This document shows, one piece after another, positions 10,764 through 21,489 of a DNA stretch of 64,000 nucleotides (within the stretch, counting starts at the first letter, position 1; each line of letters starts with the position of its first letter). Both the position numbers and the translations under genes were made by a program. Under the pieces are notes generated by a model, which had not been told where the DNA came from, searched no databases, and worked only from the letters and a program-made list of their open reading frames with translations. Source of the DNA: Symsagittifera roscoffensis (taxonomy: Eukaryota > Xenacoelomorpha > Acoela > Convolutidae); contig NC_087067.1 of the NCBI RefSeq assembly GCF_963678635.1, forward strand, positions 19,483,018-19,547,017, written 5' to 3'.

Positions 10764-11051
10764 ATGACTAAAAATAACCAAAAAACGCAGAAAAAGCTGT
10801 TAAATCCAGCGCTATCCAACCAAGTGGATAGTCTGTTAGTCACTTATTATGTCTCCATTGATGTCGCAGCAACCCAAACACTTATGAAAACTGAACAGAG
10901 AAAACAGAAGGTCGGTTTGTTTCTAACCGATGAACTACGAAAATTTTTTTCTCTCAATCAAGTTTTTCAAATCAGCAAAAAAGGAAGTTTGCCCGACTTG
11001 ATGAGAAGAGTCTTGTGCATTCAGCCTGAAACGAGACCTTCAAATTTGTAA
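10764..11051 (+). CDS. Unrecognised ORF, 95 residues
   Basis: I do not recognise this protein. It starts MTKNNQKTQKKLLNPALSNQ and is basic and mixed-charge, with a plausible helical C-terminal half (VFQISKKGSLPDLMRRVL). It sits just right of the gap, on the same strand as the two ORF remnants that follow, and the AAAATGACT context gives a reasonable start. It may be a piece of a decayed gene that also contributed the tandem units at 22.5-43 kb, since the next kilobases end in one of those units. It could equally be chance. Confidence 0.3.
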   Translation: MTKNNQKTQKKLLNPALSNQVDSLLVTYYVSIDVAATQTLMKTEQRKQKVGLFLTDELRKFFSLNQVFQISKKGSLPDLMRRVLCIQPETRPSNL

Positions 11052-11495
11052 AGGAGGAGTTAAGCGTAATTATAGAGAGCGATGTGGCTGGAGTTACCGA
11101 TCATCTGGAAAATGACAGAAGATGAATAGTCCCTTGCTAGCGCCGTTCGCACAGAAGAGTTCACACCGGGATGATATCCATTGATCATTGGCTACTGAGC
11201 GGTGGCCAGTTTTCATTTGAGAAAAATGCTCATCAATTCCTGGACAGTTGAAGCGAGGTAAGTCAGAGCATTCTGCAGCCACGATTCAGAATGAGCGAAA
11301 TGTGCCAGGTACTATAGAAAACAAGATTCAACTACAAGGATCCTGAATATCTATCTCTAAGGCACAATCATTCTGGAGGAATGACAGTTGGCTCTGAATG
11401 CGGATCGGATATGTAACACCAAAAAATACATGATAACTTATGGAAGGAAAGAAATACATTTGATTGATTCTAGACAACAGCTGGGAGACGTGTGA

Positions 11496-11882
11496 GTCCT
11501 TTATAACCCAATTGGGACAGAAAAGGGCGCGATTCTACCATCTCCTCTGTCGTTTGACACACCAGTAGACAAGAGAAATCTACCAGTCGAGAACCATTTT
11601 GAGGAGGCATTGAAAAAAGCGCGACCGGGAACGATGATCGAAGACGAAATGGGCGATCCACGCAGTGGCATTGAGATAATATATAAGCAATTCTCAACGA
11701 AATCTGTAGCAATGGCAAAGGAAAATGAAGAGCGCTACAGTCCTGTGACAACTAGGAAGCTACTGGACGACTTGACTGGTAATGAGTGGGCTGACACCGC
11801 TAAACTTTCTCTGGGTTCGCTTCGGAAGTATCCTATGGTGCTACCAGGAGATCAGAGCACAACCTTGAGCACGATATTTTGA
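11496..11882 (+). pseudogene. Unrecognised protein remnant, part 1
   Basis: The open frame runs 128 residues after a TGA at 11493. Its composition is protein-like: a Pro-rich start (ILPSPLSFDTPVDKRN), a helical charged stretch (FEEALKKARPGTMIEDEMGD), then RKLLDDLTGNEWADTAKLSL. No start codon opens it convincingly, so it is probably the continuation of a broken frame or an exon. I cannot assign a family. The next remnant at 11914-12099 lies in a different frame 31 bp away, suggesting a single decayed gene on the plus strand. Confidence 0.35.
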
Positions 11883-11913
11883 GCGATATCTCAAGAGTTG
11901 GTATTGTTATTAG

Positions 11914-12099
11914 GAGAATAAATCTGCGTTCCTGAACACCTCAAAATGGGAAAATTGGGATACTTTTTTTCTAGAGCAGGTACAGAGGAAGCTAAATGTG
12001 AAGGAGTTCAAGGTTGAACTGCGGGACATCGTGATGGAATACGGAGAACTTGTCTTGATTCGAATGGGAATGTTCAAGCTGCTCGAGAGGCGTCATTGA
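11914..12099 (+). pseudogene. Unrecognised protein remnant, part 2
   Basis: A 61-residue open frame contains KWENWDTFFLEQVQRKLNV and ELRDIVMEYGELVLIRMG. It has an amphipathic, coding-like character and better codon balance than surrounding DNA. No family was recognised. It probably belongs with the remnant at 11496-11882 through a frameshift. Confidence 0.3.
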
Positions 12100-12602
12100 A
12101 AAAGATGGTGCGTTCTAGAAAAAAAGACCGAAACTAAGGCCCAAATCTTGTAAAGACAGCTCTGTTTTAAAATTTAGCGTAAAACTAATATCACAAGAAT
12201 TGAACCTATCAATGAGGACGAATATAATAATATAATAAAGGATACTATTATCCCTAATTCTCCTTCTAATGGGGCAACCTGAGAAGCTTGACAGAACAAA
12301 CAGTGGTGCGCAAGAGTCAATGCATGAAGATTCGGAACAAGAATCATAATTGGTGGTTGCCGAGTCAACGCATTCGCTCAGGGAGCCAAGATTTAGGAAA
12401 AGAAAGTGTGAAGTAGAACAAAAACGTCGATCTGGGGAAGGGGCATTCATGATGAAACTAAAGGAGATACCTCCAATGATGTTGGATAGATGGACGACCT
12501 CAGGTTATAGGGAGCACTAAATTTTCCCTTTTTTCCGAGAGCTGAAAAAGTAAGACTAGAGCTTGAAGAAACATCGAACCCAGAACCAGTGGCAGAAGAC
12601 GA

Positions 12603-12925
12603 TTATAGGCCACAGCAGTGAAGATGAGTGGGGAATCCAAAAGTGGGCAATCGTAGAAGATCACCAATTTGGTCTCGAGTCATTGTCAACATTTTGTCGA
12701 ACAAGTCACTGAAGACCGACTTGAGACAGTTTTGATAAGGAATACTGCCCGTTTCGTTCATGGTGGATAGCTTCGGACACCACAAAGAAAGTATAGAGCT
12801 GCAAGAGAAAGCTGATTTTAATAATCTAGAGCAGAGGAGCCAGTTGGCCATGAGCTGGGAAAACATTTTACAAGAGTATTTTGAGTAATAAAAGAGAACA
12901 AAGTTGTGCGCGAAAAGTCATATGG
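12603..12925 (+). repeat. Fragment of the large tandem-array unit (left flank of BEL)
   Basis: This segment is homologous to the beginning of every array unit at 22.5-43 kb. It is closest to 39559-39805, with which the stretch from the ttcatggtggatagcttcgg motif to the ttacaagagtat motif is almost identical. The homology ends where the BEL repeat begins at 12926, so the BEL element appears to have inserted into, or been joined to, an array unit. Confidence 0.8.
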
Positions 12926-13573
12926 TGTGCCGCACTCTCGTATCCTGTAAGACCTACAAAAACCTGCTCCAATATCTGTAAATTATCGGCAATTTAACAG
13001 ATAATATAAAGAATAAGTAATATCTGAAACAATGGGTTAAACATTTTTCGGTTAACATTTTTAGCAATATGGTTTCCAACAATCTCAAAAATCTATAAAC
13101 ATTTTGATGGCAAACTGACCTTAATCGGACAAACCAGTAGTTTTCAAGGCTTTTTGTCTAAGCAAATCTAATTTTAGCTTTTTCACTTTCGCGCTATAAT
13201 GACGTCATTAATTTAAGATCAATTTAAGCGCGAACATCTTTCGCGCCCAAAGGAGCGAAAACGGGTGCGAGTTTTACGGCCGGTCGAGTTAGCTACCCGG
13301 ATCGGGTGGTAACTACGGCGGATCGGGCTATGTTGTCTTTTCCGTAATTAAGGGTTTTTATACGAGCCAGAGGGTAGTGTCCCTTTGGGCTGCGTTCGTC
13401 AACAATCCACACTAAATCCCCTGTTTTTAAAATAACGTCACTATCGGAGTGCCACTTACTGCGTTTATTCAGCGCTGGCACATAATCTTGCAGCCAACGA
13501 CTCCAAATTGCGTTGGCGTAGCTTTGCGCTCGGATATATTGCTTTCGATGGTTCGAAGTGCTGCTGGAAAGAC
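12926..13573 (-). repeat. BEL direct repeat, left copy (3' LTR plus pol end)
   Basis: The plus-strand sequence begins tgtgccgcactctcg and matches 21904-22551 base for base except for about three substitutions, with no indels. The true LTR is probably the part outside the pol stop at 13293-13295, roughly 12926-13270, giving a terminal TG on the plus strand (CA at the LTR 3' end on the minus strand). The inner limit could not be set exactly. Confidence 0.85.
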
Positions 13574-13595
13574 AGAGAAGGGAAACTAGTACCAT
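13293..13595 (-). pseudogene. BEL integrase C-terminal domain (DUF5641-like)
   Basis: This 100-residue frame contains RKQYIRAQSYANAIWSRWL, then LKTGDLVWIVDERSPKGHYPLARI and a basic tail. This is the characteristic chromodomain-like/DUF5641 end of BEL/Pao polyproteins, which contacts DNA. It ends at a TAG on the complement of 13293-13295. It is separated from the integrase core by a frame change near 13573-13590. An identical fragment is present in the right repeat (22271-22459). Confidence 0.8.
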
Positions 13596-14110
13596 TTCGG
13601 CCTAACAAAAAATGATTAGGAGTTAACACCTCGAAACCATCCGGACTTGCACTTACTGATGTTATAGGTCGAGCGTTCAGTGATTGTTCTACAAGACAGA
13701 AAGTTGTTTCAAAGACTTCGGGAGTGAGCTTTCTACTTCCTCTTATCGCGTAGAATACCCTTTTACAACACCGAACGAGACGTTCCCAAGAACCACCGTG
13801 ATGTGGGGCTGCCGGGGGGTTAAATTTCCATTTAATACCTTTTTTGGCCAGCTCTGGGGTTGCTTGTCCGTTCCACGACTGGATACATTTAAGAGTTCTT
13901 TCTCGGCTCCCACAAAATTGGTGCCGTTATCAGACCAAATGACTGATGGAGTGCCGCGACGGGCAATGAATCTTTCGATTCCCATTACACGCGAACTCGT
14001 GGTTATTGATGAGACAATCTCAATATGTACAGCTCTGGTGGTCATACATGTAAAAAGGAAGCACCATCGTTTTTCAGAACTCCTCCTGATTGAGACGTAA
14101 AAGGGTCCAA
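13596..14110 (-). pseudogene. BEL integrase catalytic core, frameshifted
   Basis: Across frames the minus strand encodes GVNYFGPF (14100 side), then TTRAVHIEIVSSITTSS, VIWSDNGTNF (second catalytic Asp), and in a shifted frame PPAAPHHGGSWERLVRCC (catalytic Glu), LVEQSLNARPI and LTPNHFLLG. Integrase inserts the cDNA into the genome. Frame switches are needed near 14045, near 13890 and near 13580. The first catalytic position, normally Asp in G-x-D-Y-F-G-P, is Asn here, so even a frame-corrected protein would be expected to be inactive. The open part is 13743-14045. Confidence 0.8.
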
Positions 14111-14572
14111 AATAATTAACACCACACTTTGTGACGGGAGGCTGGCGGTAACCAAGCCTTCAAGCCTTTCAGTTTTGGCTTTGCGCTTCCTACATATAAA
14201 GCAGTGGACTTCAATGGACTTTAATAAAGAGCGAAGGTTCAAGATTGCGAACTCTAAGTGAATTACATCTCGCAGGTAGTCTAATAACTGGTGCTGATAG
14301 CGATAATGAATATCACTTACGATCAATTTCACCACAGTATGCCTTCCATCAAGGATTATGGGGTGTTTTGTGTCATATTCAGTTTCAACTAGGCGACGAA
14401 TTTGCCCGGTTGAACGAATGAGGAATGCAGGACCCATAAACGGTGCGTATTGTGCGATACGACTAGACTTTCTGACGGTTTTGTCGCAGGACAGGAGTAT
14501 GTATTCTGCTTCAAAAGATTCCTTTTGGGAAATCAACAAAAGTCGTTGTTTGGCGGTTTCTAATTCAACCAA
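14042..14572 (-). pseudogene. BEL integrase N-terminal zinc-binding region
   Basis: The frame of 176 residues includes VSDIHYRYQHQLLDYLRDV followed by a CFICRKRKAK segment. This approximates the H-H-C-C zinc-binding module that precedes the integrase core in BEL/Pao elements. The N-terminal part (SQKESFEAEYILL) is the typical connector after RNase H. It overlaps the core frame by a few bases because a frameshift lies near 14045-14090. Confidence 0.7.
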
Positions 14573-14581
14573 ATCGGTTTT

Positions 14582-16084
14582 TTACTTGACTTTAGTGCGG
14601 TAGTGCCGGTGTTTCGGTCTAAGTCTGAACATGAAGGCAACCACTCGCTGGAGTTTACGAAACGAGCTGAATTCTTCACATGCAAACAAAATGGGTTGGT
14701 TTTGTTTTTGTGCAACGTTTGAAAAATTAGAGGCCTGCTGTAAACCTTCATTAAGGTCACAAGCGGGACCAGCCAGGCGGATTTTCTTAAGTATTTCTAT
14801 GCTCGGCTTGAAAGGCCACTCGCCACTTTTCAGCAGACTTGGCCCGTTCACCCAGCTGCTTGTTTTTAAGGACTCCGCTGAGATTCCTCTGGTTCCCGTA
14901 TCAGCAGGGTTGTCTCCACTTAAGACGTGAAACCACTGGTCTACGGTCGTACTTTCCAGAATCTCTCCAATCCGGTTTGCCACGAGCGTGGGTTGCTTAC
15001 TAGCTGAGTTTAACCACTGGAGCACAGTGGTGCTGTCAGTCCACATGAACGTGTTTGACACAGGAATGGTTAGAGCTTTGAGGACATCTTCCTTCAAGCG
15101 GGTAGCGAGTAACGCGGCCTGCAGTTCAAGCTTCGGGATGGAAAGCGCTTTCATGGGCGCGACTCTTGCTTTTCCAAAGACGAAGGCAACTTGTGTTTCG
15201 AGTGATGTTTTCACACGGGCGCGAAGAAAAGCTACAGCACAAAAAACTTCTTCTGAGCTGTCATCGAACATGTGTAACTCAACCCAATCGACTGGTGCGG
15301 AGAAGTAGCTGCGCTTGATACTCATTTTTCCTAGAGATGGCAAACCAGAGTTCCAGGCAAGAAACTTTGTCTTGATATCAACGGGTAGCTCATCATCCCA
15401 TTGTTGACCATGAATGCGCCAGATTTCTTTCAACAATAATCGCGCTCTTACGGTATAGGGCGCTACAAGACCTATGGGGTCGAAAACGGAAGAAACAAAA
15501 CTTAACACTGTTCGCTGTGTTATCGAGTTTTTAAGTTCACGGTTGACATCACGGCTTACGACCAAAGTGTCGTCGATATGGTCCCACTTCAGACCAAGAA
15601 CATGAGAAGAATTATCCCCACCAGTTACAATATTTTTTTTCCGTTGCGGCGCGCTTTGGGGCGGGTTTAACTCTTTTTTAATTTTAGTTACGTTACCTAT
15701 GAACTTGGTTAATTTAAAACCACCTAGAGCTAACAGAGTAATCAACTCTTGACTCATTTTAAATGCAACATCAGGGTCCTCAAAAGGGTCTAGGTAATCG
15801 TCCATAAAAAATTTCTCTAGAACTGCGGACGCTGCGTCAGGGAACATTGCCTGATTATCCATTGCAGTCCGTTGCAATGCATAATTTGCACACGTTGGCG
15901 AATCTCTCGCTCCAAAGATATGTCTGGTGTACTGGTGTACAACCACATCGGCTGTGGGGTCCTCCCGCCACAGAAAACGAAGAGATGGTTGGTCCTCTGG
16001 AAGGACGCCGACTTGTAGGAACATCCCTTCAATGTCAGCCGATACGGCAAAATGATGTTGACGAAAACGGAGGAGAACGAACAC
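14582..16084 (-). pseudogene. BEL reverse transcriptase and RNase H
   Basis: This 500-residue frame is the main surviving part of pol. RT: FAVSADIEGMFLQV (motif A) at residues 12-25, HIFGARDSPTCANYAL (motif B) near 55-70, FFMDDYLDPF (motif C) at 92-101. RNase H: FDDSSEEVFCAVAF near 273, IPKLELQAAL near 317, MWTDSTTVLQWL near 347 and later DNPADTGTRG, so the acidic residues are present. RT copies element RNA and RNase H removes it. The frame is cut from its own N-terminus by a 1-nt shift near 16085-16095, where VLLRFRQHHF should follow DLLQ. Confidence 0.9.
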
Positions 16085-16698
16085 AAGGTTTGCAGTAGGT
16101 CGGGTCCTACTAGCAACGATTTGTTCAATGACGTACCGTGGAAGTTAGACGCTCCGTTAAGGACACGCCTCCCTTTACCAGGTTTGTTTGGGTTCACCAC
16201 GGGATGGTGAGGAAGATACCACTCGCGTATGCTGCGGTTCGAAAAGTTATGGGGAGGAACTTGAATCACGTATCCTTTACTCAAATCATCTTCGATAGTT
16301 TTTGAGTATTGATCCCTTAAGTGAGGATCTTTCGCTAAACGTTTTTCCAACCATTTTAACTGAACCAAAGAGGAATAGTAATTGTCTGGTAACATGATAG
16401 ATTCTTCTGCCCAAAGCATACCTACAGCGTATCTTGATCCATCATGGACGGTGGAGGAATCAAGTGTTTTAGCCGCCCTTTTGTCCTCGGCTGAACGGGA
16501 ATCGACCTGTTTGTAGGCTCCGTATGACTCTAATTCCTACCAGCGTTTGATTTGACAAGCTAGTTCGGTATCATCCGTATTGCACTTGAAACAAGTAGAA
16601 AGGAAACCAGTAGATGTCGACATTGGGCCGCTCAAGACCCAGCCTATTGGAAGGCGAACCGCGACGGGCGAAGTGTTTGGATCGACCTCACTCTTGAA
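16085..16698 (-). pseudogene. BEL RT N-terminal fingers and protease-RT linker
   Basis: The frame at 15817-16419 supplies the fingers: WLEKRLAKDPHLRDQYSKTI, then REWYLPHHPVVNPNKPGKGR and VLNGASNFHGTSLNKSLLVGPDLLQ, a highly typical BEL/Pao signature. After DLLQ the true reading passes to the frame of the main RT fragment. Upstream (16420-16698) the strand still encodes linker pieces such as PIGWVLSGP but with stops. Confidence 0.8.
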
Positions 16699-17757
16699 TT
16701 ACGCCTCAAGCCGAATAGCATGGAAGGAGTCTTGACCAATTATTAAGTCTTCATCGGCGTAGCTATACACAATTGGTTTGATTGGAGCAAGGTACGGATA
16801 TTTGCTCTGTAATGCAGGGATGTTGACGGTATCGGTACCGACTTTAAATTCATCCTTGACAAATGCGGTTAATTCGACTCCATCGAAGTTAGAAGATACC
16901 TTCATCTGAACTTGTTTCGTTTTAACAACAGTCGTTGTGTTAATACCATTTACTGTGAGATCCAAATCTCTTCCTGAGAGATTCAGACATTTGACTAATT
17001 TAGCCGATATCCAGAAATGACTAGATGCTGAGTCACACAATGTTAAACAATCAGCACTCTGGAAATCGGTGGAAACTTGGAGCTTGATTATGGGCAGTAT
17101 CCCTTTCGATGTTATGATTGATGATTGGTCGTTCGAGATTGCGCAACTTACATCCAACGGAACGGGATTAATGTCTGCATGATTCGAACTTGCGTTTGGT
17201 ATATTCTTGCTGAATGATTTTCGATCAGAATTTGTGCTCGTTTTATCCGGCTCTGCATTAGATCTTGTTTGACCAGCGTTGGGTCTTGTATGGCTATCAT
17301 TTTTTTTCGGATTTCGACTAGAAAAAACACGTGCAGCACCATGGAGAAGTACACTATGGGTGCTAGTGCAACCTGGTTCGGTGCATTTCTTTGCTCTGGG
17401 ATATTGCCGGAATGCGTGGTTCCCTTGTAAGCAGAAAAAACACAATTTGTTTTCCGCAGAGAATTTCGCACGTTGTGTTGGAGTTTTCTCCTTAAACACA
17501 GAGCACTTCCACAAGGCATGTTTCCCCTTGCAGAGGATACAAGAAGGATATTCAAACTTTTTCTCAACTGTACTTGTCGAGGCAAAAACTCTTGTTACAG
17601 CTTTAGTTTTGGATGGCTCTTCGACTTTGGGTTTTCCAGGCATATTTTTCATTTGCTCATGAGCTTCTGCTTTATCTTTTAACCAATTGTTAAAGTCAAT
17701 TAGGTTGGGGCGTGACCAATTACGTTTCACGACAAAAAGTGACCACGATTCTCTCAT
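16699..17757 (-). pseudogene. BEL gag C-terminus (zinc knuckles) and aspartic protease
   Basis: In this 352-residue frame, C73-x2-C76-x3-H80-x4-C85 is a zinc knuckle. A second, CFFCLQGNH (from residue 106), lacks the expected last cysteine, which is Tyr. A Ser/Asn-rich linker follows. From about residue 215 there is a DUF1758-type retropepsin: LTLCDSASSHFWIS (active-site Asp 242, in a D-S-A rather than D-S-G context), later DLIIGQDSFHAIRL. The protease would cleave the gag-pol product. The frame overlaps the upstream gag frame by 4 bp in a different phase, so a frameshift (mutational or programmed) separates them. Confidence 0.85.
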
Positions 17758-18326
17758 TTTGGTGGAATTTTCGAAAGAGCTTGATTTAACAAAGAGACGC
17801 TTTTCAAATCTTCTTCATAATCAAGAGACCTAAAGACAGCCACTAGACTTGAAATGGTCATCGAGAAGCTAATGATGTTCTCAGAGTTGTGCATTCGAAG
17901 ATGCGGGAAACTGGACAACTTATCAAGGTGGGCCGTAATTACGTTTTGTGGCTGACCTAACTTTCTTTCTAGAGTTTTCAGAGCATCCTTATACATTCTT
18001 CCACTGTATGCGAACTCTGCTATGGCTGACTTAGCTTTTCCCGTGACTAATCTTTTTAAATAAGTTAACCTCACATCATCGCTTAGGGACGCTGCGTCTA
18101 CATTACTGCAAAATTGGCCAAACAATTCGTGCCATTGGTGCGGGTTGCCATCGTACTGGGCCAGCTTCCATTCTGAAAGGGGATCCTTCTTTGAGACTGA
18201 CAGAGCTTGGACTAAGTCATTCAGTGTCACGGCTTGCGGTTGGGGAGCTGGTTGCAACGACGGCAATGTGTTGCTAGGATCAGCTGCAAAAGGTTGCTGC
18301 TGATATATGTAAGTGTTTTCAACCAA
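17754..18326 (-). pseudogene. BEL gag capsid region (DUF1759-like)
   Basis: The 190-residue frame contains PLSEWKLAQYDGNPHQWHEL, then LTYLKRLVTGKAKSAIAEF and YKDALKTLERKLGQPQNVI. This is the canonical DUF1759 gag motif set of BEL/Pao elements, giving the structural protein that packages element RNA. It ends near 17754, overlapping the zinc-knuckle frame. Confidence 0.85.
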
Positions 18327-19058
18327 TGCGTCGTGATTGGGAAACCCATAGTAAACGGTAGCACCACTTGATACGTGGGGGGAATTGTTGCTGAGATATT
18401 GGCGTTACGGATGAAAAAACACCAACTGATGGGTTCGTGTTACCATCCCTTGTTACCCCAGTGATACATTGGGCGACTGCGGATTTCCACTTTGACATTA
18501 GTGGCAAATTGGGCTGACTAATAACGGCAGACTGTCTGCTAAACGGATTGTTCACTGACGCAGGGTTGCTATACACGTTATGTGATAGCAAGTTTTGATT
18601 TCTGCAGATTAAATTTGCAGGTGGTTGTGACACAATGGCATAAAGAATGTATCCAGAGTATTGATTGGAGATGGCGGGCATGTTTCCAACAACTCGGGAA
18701 TCGTTATTAAAGTTGTTGACGGGGATATGTTGAATGGAAGGCGAAAGATGAGGTACAGAGAAGTAACAGCATACCGGAGTATTGGTAGCTGCTGTTACAC
18801 CTGGATTAAAAATGACGATGTATTGTTTTCGCAAAGTGTAGCGTTATTGGAAATAAGCAACGACTGCGTTTCGTGCTCAGGATTAGTGGATACCACGTGC
18901 TTGGTTCCATCGCCATCGCTGAAGGAGACGGTTGGCTGATAGGGATAACATTGTTGATCACAATCAAAAGTCTGATTCGGCAACGATCGCCGAGGTGAAG
19001 CTTCCGCTGTGGACACATTTTTGTGTTGCTGCGAACCACTTTCTATATTTATACAGAT
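18319..19058 (-). pseudogene. BEL gag low-complexity linker
   Basis: The minus-strand frame at 18319-18834 is rich in Asn, Ser, Pro and Gln (for example NPASVNNPFSRQSAVISQPN) and has no recognisable domain. It lies between the coiled-coil N-terminal gag and the capsid region, where related elements carry an unstructured linker. Stops break the stretch 18835-19058. Confidence 0.45.
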
Positions 19059-19903
19059 TTCAAACTTTGAAGAAGACGGAACTACCTTGGGTGCGTTTTG
19101 GGTTTTCTAATGCATGATCAACCCAATCGTTTACCCTGTCAGAACGACGATCAACCGAAGACGCCTGCTCGAGATGCTGATCTATTTCAGACTCTTCGAG
19201 GTATTCAATTTCAACCATTTTTGCTTCAGCTACTTTAATACCATTTTCTTCGCTTAATCGTTCCATTTCAAGCCGACTTTTTTCGATTCGTAAACGATAT
19301 TCTTGCTCTTTACGGTCAATTTCAAATTTAATTTCATGTTGTTTTCGTTCCATCTCAAACAGATGCTGTTGCTCTTCGATGATGGCTTCCTGTTGTTTCA
19401 GTCTTAAGGTTGCTTCATGTTATTTTCCAACTCTTCTCGCTTCATATTCGCTAGGAGCAGTTCTTTGCGGCGCTCACTGGGGGTCAATGATTTCATTGAG
19501 CTTTGCTTACTCGACCTGGATTTTGCCGATTTTGATGAAACTTTTGATCGACTAGTTTCACTGACGCAGACCTCTGAAGCTTGATTAGATTCCATATGAG
19601 CGCGAGCCTTACCATTTACTTCATCGTTAACTTTAACTATCCTATCCCACCATGCAGCCAACTCCGTTGATAATTTGCTAGGTTTATCGGTTTTATTAGC
19701 TAATATCACAAGTTCACCATTTTTAGCTAATGCTTTTTCGAGAATACATTTGCAAGATTCAATTAAGGCGTTTATTTTTGTTTTCCGAATTGGTCGCTCT
19801 TAACTCTCAGTTATGCGACTGTGAACTACGGAAAGCTCATTTTCTAGTGATGTTCGACCATTCATCAATCGTCGATATTTTAAATCAATTTGTTCTGTCA
19901 TTT
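19059..19903 (-). pseudogene. BEL gag N-terminus with coiled coil
   Basis: The likely start is the ATG on the complement of 19899-19901 (MTEQIDLKYRRLMNGRTSLE). An in-frame TAA at about 19800 interrupts it. The frame 19404-19709 then carries AWWDRIVKVNDEVNGKARAH and a Ser/Lys-rich stretch. After a 1-nt shift near 19415, the frame 19060-19353 is a strongly charged coiled coil (MERKQHEIKFEIDRKEQEYR). Heptad-rich N-terminal gag regions are usual in BEL/Pao elements and help multimerisation. At least two lesions make it non-functional. Confidence 0.7.
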
Positions 19904-20226
19904 TGATTACTTTTAAACTTGTTCATTTCTACTCACCCGCTCTACTGCTCAGTTTGACAGAAAATGGGAATGATTAATTTAAGACCTTAACTGTAGTATC
20001 AATAAAATATATTATGATTCATTAAACAATATCACACATTAGAGAAACACTTTATTTAACTCCTAGTTGCTGCTCAGCTTTTCTTCTGTTTCGATTAGCT
20101 TGCCGCTTGCGTTTTCCTGGCTTAAGAGTATTTTCTCTCAAAACTATTATACTTCAAATTCTTGCTATAACACCTAAGGATCGTAAACGTTTTCAGTTCT
20201 AGAGAAGGATCCTGGTGTAGTTCTAA

Positions 20227-20664
20227 TTACTTTTGCCCTAACTCAGTGAGGTTCTGCTTCCTTCTAGATATCAGGTCTGTTACTATATTAATAACTAATA
20301 TACCTGACTCTTTCAACTTACTATATATATCTTCCGTGCCTACACGTTTACAGTAAACGATTGCATAAATAATGCGTTTATAGTTTAAAAGAATCTTCTT
20401 AAGCTGGTTAGGAGTTAGTGCGTTAAAGTTATTACTACGGTGTCGACTAATAGAAATATTAACGGCGTCGTGCCAAATAACAATGTCGGTTCGGTTTAAG
20501 AGATAGTGATCAAGTTGATACTGACAAGTTTTACGGACGTTTACTGCGTTATGGTTGAAACTTAACCCGGGAATGGCTAAGCACGATTGAGATACACGCT
20601 TTTGCGAAGCGGGGGAAAGTATTTTCAAAGCGTGGTGCAGCGAGCTAGCAGCTAGTATGAACAT
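20227..20664 (-). CDS. Accessory ORF in BEL leader, possible SGNH-like fold
   Basis: This intact 145-residue frame is on the same strand as gag-pol, between gag and the LTR. It is not a BEL core protein. Visible features are AASSLHHALKIL near the start, IPGLSFNHNAVNVRKT, NRTDIVIWHDAVNISISRH and SRRKQN at the end. A GDS-like opening followed by a D-x-V-x-W-H-x-x-x-N block vaguely recalls SGNH/GDSL hydrolases, but this is inference from spacing only. It could be an accessory protein of this lineage, a captured host fragment, or a nested insertion. It is open without interruption, in contrast to the broken gag-pol. Confidence 0.45.
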   Translation of the reverse strand: MFILAASSLHHALKILSPASQKRVSQSCLAIPGLSFNHNAVNVRKTCQYQLDHYLLNRTDIVIWHDAVNISISRHRSNNFNALTPNQLKKILLNYKRIIYAIVYCKRVGTEDIYSKLKESGILVINIVTDLISRRKQNLTELGQK

Positions 20665-20839
20665 TTAGTGAATTAAATTAACTTTAGAGGAAGGGAATCA
20701 AGCAAACCGCGACCTGACCTCCCGCAACACCCTGAGCTAACAAGGTTGTAGCAAAAGGTAAGACGATTTGCTTGATAATACGCTACTGGTCTCGACTACG
20801 GCTACTTTTATCCAATTGAACTAGTTTAGTTAGCTGCAC

Positions 20840-21345
20840 CACGTTACAAGAATAAACACGGCGTTTTTTCAGACATTTTTTCGAAAATTTCGAATTTTTT
20901 TTTCCGAAAATTTTCCAAAATTTTTTTTTCGAAAAATTTTTTTTCCACGTTTTCACCCAACGGTTCAAGTTTCAACAGTACCCTGATGCGCTTGCGAAAT
21001 TTTGAGTTTTTTTCGTTAAAAAATCCAAAATTTGGGCAAAAAACTCGACTCGGTCGTTTAAGTTAATTTATTATGGAACTAGGCGCTTTGCTGAATAATT
21101 TGCAAAACTTTAAACTTTTTGAAAAAAAAAATTAAAATTTTTCAATTTTTTTTTCAAAATTTTTTGGCCTTTTTTTTCGATACTGTGTTGAGCTCAAAAA
21201 TACGGTGTTAGGATAACGTAATTAAGGTGCATGAGGCCGGTTTTTTCCTAAACCCACAGAAAATTTTCTGATCAGTTTTTGGTATCGAGAAAAATTGGGG
21301 GTTACGATTTTGCCATCAAAAAACCTCGTATCAGAATTTAAAGCA
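20840..21345. repeat. Low-complexity A/T tract in BEL leader
   Basis: Repeated poly-T and poly-A runs separated by cgaaa/ttttcg motifs dominate. No coding content is visible. Confidence 0.6.
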
Positions 21346-21489
21346 TCAAATCAGCAAGTTAGCACAAATGGATAAAGTTTTGGTTTTTTAGTCTTACAAG
21401 CTTTGTAGAGGCGTTCACCGGTAGAATCAAAAACTCGGGTGCTCAGAAAAAATGGATTTCCACAATCCACAATCAGGATACCTGAAAAG

